NCBI GenBank assembly: GCA_964384025.1
Contig: CAYLJJ010000178.1
Coordinates: forward strand, 1 to 7,149
Length of the DNA stretch: 7,149 nt
Source of the DNA: CAYLJJ01 sp964384025
Lineage (GTDB): Bacteria > Myxococcota_A > Bradymonadia > UBA7976 > UBA1532
Direction of reading: 5' to 3'
The notes beneath the pieces were generated by a model that saw only the letters and a program-made list of their open reading frames with translations, did not search any database and had not been told where the DNA came from. Shown in pieces: positions 5,524-7,149 of this stretch. The first letter of the stretch is position 1. The number at the start of each line of letters is the position of its first letter. A program made the translations under genes and the position numbers.

Positions 5524-5941
5524 GTCGCCTACAGCGGGCGAGATGAGATGAGGTCAGCACGAGATCGCGGTCCGATACGATCGAAGAAGCAGAGCGCCTC
5601 CTCCCTCGCTACTGGAACTGCGCCGAGATGGATGTTGTACCCCTCGCAACGCACGTGTGGGCCGTCGCAGAAGCAAGGAGTCCACCCCAGCCTGCTGGAC
5701 CGCAACAATCACTGACACGGGCCGCAGATTCTGAGGATTGTGAGAATGCGAGCCGGATAATGTAGACACTCGATCGGCGTGGGAGGGCAAAGATCCCGTC
5801 GCAAACTGCACCACATTTTGGCACGGGTTTTGACACGACGGGGGCTGGCCGCGCGAGGCGACCGTCCGACGCTGGCCAAATGTCATTCCGCGGCCGGGGG
5901 GTTCGCGCCTTGTCGCGAGCGACTCCTGTGATGGCTGGTCG
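5524..5941. other. gene-free stretch of about 420 bp
   Basis: No convincing gene. Open frames on the minus strand (up to 134 codons) lack ribosome sites and recognisable motifs. A GATAAT at 5756-5761 is -10-like on the plus strand but has no good -35 and no gene follows. The stretch lies between the 3' ends of two convergent genes. Confidence 0.5.
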
Positions 5942-6307
5942 CTACAACGTGTCGCCACACTTCGGGCAGACCATCACCGTGCGCTTGCCGCGTCCCGCGC
6001 TGCTGATGACCAAGGCTGCGATGATAACGCCGCCTCCGAGGATGGGGTTGACGAAGACCAGGGCGAGTCCAACGAAGAAGCCGACGACTCCGACGAGGCC
6101 CGCGAGGCTGACCGACGCCTTGCGTTGCTCCGCGACAAGCGGCACTCGGCATCGTCCGCACGAACCGGGTGGCGCGTCCGTTGGATCCAGTTGCGCGACC
6201 AGATCGGCTTGGCAGAAACGGCACCTCACGGCGGCAGCTTTGATGGTCTCGGCGCAGTACGGACACTGCTTCTCGGCTGCACCAGCGACCGGAGTTTTGT
6301 CAGCCAT
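5942..6307 (-). CDS. small membrane protein with two zinc ribbons, the second split by a hydrophobic hairpin
   Basis: The 121-residue protein starts at the ATG at 6307, preceded by GGGGAG at 8 nt; the open frame extends further upstream but only the part from here is protein-like. Residues 15-32 form a compact zinc-ribbon pattern, CPYCAETIKAAAVRCRFC, common in bacterial membrane-associated proteins. A second pair, CGRC (50-53), is followed by a hydrophobic stretch (about 66-104, probably two helices or a membrane hairpin with NP-GGG at the turn) and then CPKCGDTL at the very end (114-121). The two knuckles around the hydrophobic segment recall LITAF-type domains, in which one zinc site is closed across a membrane-inserted loop. 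I infer a membrane-bound zinc protein; the substrate or partner is unknown. It is divergent from the small ORF at 6484. Confidence 0.8.
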   Translation of the reverse strand: MADKTPVAGAAEKQCPYCAETIKAAAVRCRFCQADLVAQLDPTDAPPGSCGRCRVPLVAEQRKASVSLAGLVGVVGFFVGLALVFVNPILGGGVIIAALVISSAGRGKRTVMVCPKCGDTL

Positions 6308-6363
6308 GTTTCGGTCTCCCCTTCGTCGTGGATGTTCAGTCTGGCACCGTGTCCCATTCCGCA

Positions 6364-6390
6364 ACACCGCGGTGTGGCAATTCGCCACAC
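6364..6390. promoter_or_regulatory. two overlapping palindromes between divergent genes
   Basis: ACACCGCGGTGT (6364-6375) is a perfect 12-bp palindrome. It shares GTGT with GTGTGGC-AATTC-GCCACAC (6372-6390), a perfect 7-bp inverted repeat. They lie 57 bp upstream of the ATG at 6307 (minus) and 93 bp upstream of the ATG at 6484 (plus). The nested symmetry is operator-like, though an RNA leader hairpin is also possible. Confidence 0.4.
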
Positions 6391-6483
6391 GAATCGCCGC
6401 GCACGCTCGGGCGCTGCAGACATTGCTGCGCTGTACGCCGCGGCACGGCCTGTGTTTCGGCTGCGAACCCGAAAGGAGACCGC

Positions 6484-6633
6484 ATGGGAAGCGGATACGA
6501 GACAGCACAGCAACGGGTCCTGCACGCTCTCAGGGCCTACGGCGCTGCCGAGTCCGGCTCGGTGGAGCGTGGGCCGGCGTGGGAGGAATACACGCTGGCG
6601 GTGGAGTCGCGGAGCGTTCTGGATCGGATGTGA
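6484..6633 (+). CDS. small 49-residue protein of unknown function
   Basis: The ATG follows AAAGGAG with a 5-nt gap (ACCGC), one of the best ribosome sites in the window, which is the main reason to accept this short ORF. The product is soluble, with no signal peptide or membrane segment. Residues 5-22 (YETAQQRVLHALRAYGAA) could form an amphipathic helix, followed by an acidic stretch (GPAWEEYTLAVES) ending VLDRM. No motif recognised. It lies between a divergent zinc-ribbon gene and a downstream membrane-protein gene 170 bp away. It could instead be a truncated N-terminus of a larger protein. Confidence 0.45.
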   Translation: MGSGYETAQQRVLHALRAYGAAESGSVERGPAWEEYTLAVESRSVLDRM

Positions 6634-6738
6634 AGCGCAGCGAGCGTGCTCTGGCCGGATTGCGCAAGGTGGCCATGCGAGGCTCACCACCGGCACGTCG
6701 GTTACTCGCCGTATCGCGCGGGCTCTCTGATCCACGTT

Positions 6739-6772
6739 CCAGGTTGATGGACCTCCCAGGTTGATGGACCTC
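6739..6772. repeat. perfect 17-bp tandem duplication with AGGT-N6-ACCT symmetry
   Basis: CCAGGTTGATGGACCTC occurs twice with no gap (6739-6755 and 6756-6772). Each copy holds an inverted half-site pair, AGGT and ACCT, six bases apart. The pair ends about 32 bp before the ATG at 6804, where an operator or activator site could act. It could also be a plain replication-slippage duplication. Confidence 0.6.
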
Positions 6773-6803
6773 ACGGAGCGAGGTAGTCCAACGGAGGGAC
6801 GTG

Positions 6804-7149
6804 ATGGCGATGACGAACGAAGAAGAGCAGGCTGCGCCCGAGGATCGGCACGCGGGTTCATCGGGAGTCGACGCCCGGACGATGTCGCTTCGGGCCTTCG
6901 TTGCTGGTTTGAGCCTGGGCAGCCTGGCGTGGCTCGGTGGTGGTGCGGCTGTTGTGCTGGGCATCGTGTTCCACCTTGGCGGCGAATATCGGGAGTACAT
7001 GCTCCGTTCGAGTGGTGAACCCATCGCCTGCCCCGGCGTCGGTGAGCCCATCGATGTCGCAGAGCAGATCAAGGGAACCACGTGGCACGGCGAAGAGGAT
7101 AGGAATTTCAAGCCCCCCCCAGAAAGCATGTGTATGTGCTTGATGTTCC
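6804..7149 (+). CDS. N-terminal part of a single-pass membrane protein, cut by the window edge
   Basis: The frame is open from the ATG at 6804 to the right edge (115 codons seen). GGAGGG at 6793-6798 is a strong ribosome site 5 nt from the ATG; a GTG at 6801 is a possible alternative. Residues 1-28 are acidic and hydrophilic (NEEEQAAPEDRH), about 38-57 form one transmembrane helix (LGSLAWLGGGAAVVLGIVF), and the rest should lie on the far side, with GEPIACPGVGEPIDV as its start. No family recognised from this part. A run of eight C (7113-7120) interrupts the last visible codons; after it the reading frame gives Met/Cys-rich ESMCMCLMF, whereas another frame gives the more protein-like RKHVYVLDV, so a base-count error or frameshift there is possible. 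Confidence 0.68.
   Translation, partial: MAMTNEEEQAAPEDRHAGSSGVDARTMSLRAFVAGLSLGSLAWLGGGAAVVLGIVFHLGGEYREYMLRSSGEPIACPGVGEPIDVAEQIKGTTWHGEEDRNFKPPPESMCMCLMF

Noticed and set aside
5554..5958. Minus-strand 134-codon ORF, considered as the 3' end of a recombinase
   Set aside because: No catalytic motif, no ribosome site, and only a vague resemblance; it is not supportable.
5880..6764. Plus-strand 294-codon ORF
   Set aside because: It is antisense to the zinc-ribbon membrane protein, which has a ribosome site, paired Cys knuckles and clear membrane segments; this frame is Arg/Ala-rich without motifs.
6226..6861. Minus-strand 211-codon ORF
   Set aside because: It overlaps the N-terminus of the zinc-ribbon gene in another frame and the well-signalled ORFs at 6484 and 6804; no motif or start signal supports it.

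Overview
The window is GC-rich bacterial DNA with a patchy, accessory character: short genes on both strands, gaps, gene remnants, one fresh insertion sequence and a fragment of a stable-RNA gene. The large sulfatase-modifying-factor-like lipoprotein with an Asp-rich GDDDVS linker and an EGF-like Cys cluster, plus a second small lipoprotein, fits Myxococcota or other former Deltaproteobacteria best. That assignment is inference from protein style; no taxonomic marker gene is present.

Layout. 1-561: C-terminal part of a DUF3987-type (plasmid/phage primase-helicase-like) protein whose frame is broken just upstream of its first visible Met. 562-997: no gene, but GC-rich inverted repeats. 998-2380 (minus): secreted or lipid-anchored SUMF/FGE-fold protein with an 18-bp coding minisatellite. 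2544-2673: the 3' end of a tmRNA gene (minus strand) that stops abruptly inside the T-stem, with a decayed second copy about 100 bp away; this looks like an integration (att) scar at ssrA. 2923-4333: complete IS3-family element with inverted repeats, a CTTA target duplication, orfA, orfB and a textbook -1 frameshift signal (A7 plus stem-loop). 4446-4586: decayed paralogue of the small zinc-finger-like gene at 5221-5523. 4612-5115 (minus): small lipoprotein, divergent from that gene. 5524-5941: no gene recognised. 5942-6307 (minus): membrane protein with two zinc ribbons, the second split by a hydrophobic hairpin. 6484-6633: 49-residue ORF with a strong Shine-Dalgarno sequence. 6804-7149: start of a single-pass membrane protein that runs off the right edge, preceded by a perfect 17-bp tandem repeat.

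How the parts relate. Nothing here forms an evident operon or pathway: each non-IS gene has its own spacing and start signals, and several neighbours are divergent. The primase-like remnant, the ssrA 3'-end scar, the IS and the half-decayed gene duplicate together point to a genomic island or an old integration hotspot. If the ssrA fragment is a distal att site, the island should lie to the right of it, with an intact ssrA beyond the window. The points most worth following are the ssrA att scar with its second copy, the live/dead pair of small Cys-rich genes sharing a -10-like element right at the start codon, and the split zinc-ribbon membrane protein.
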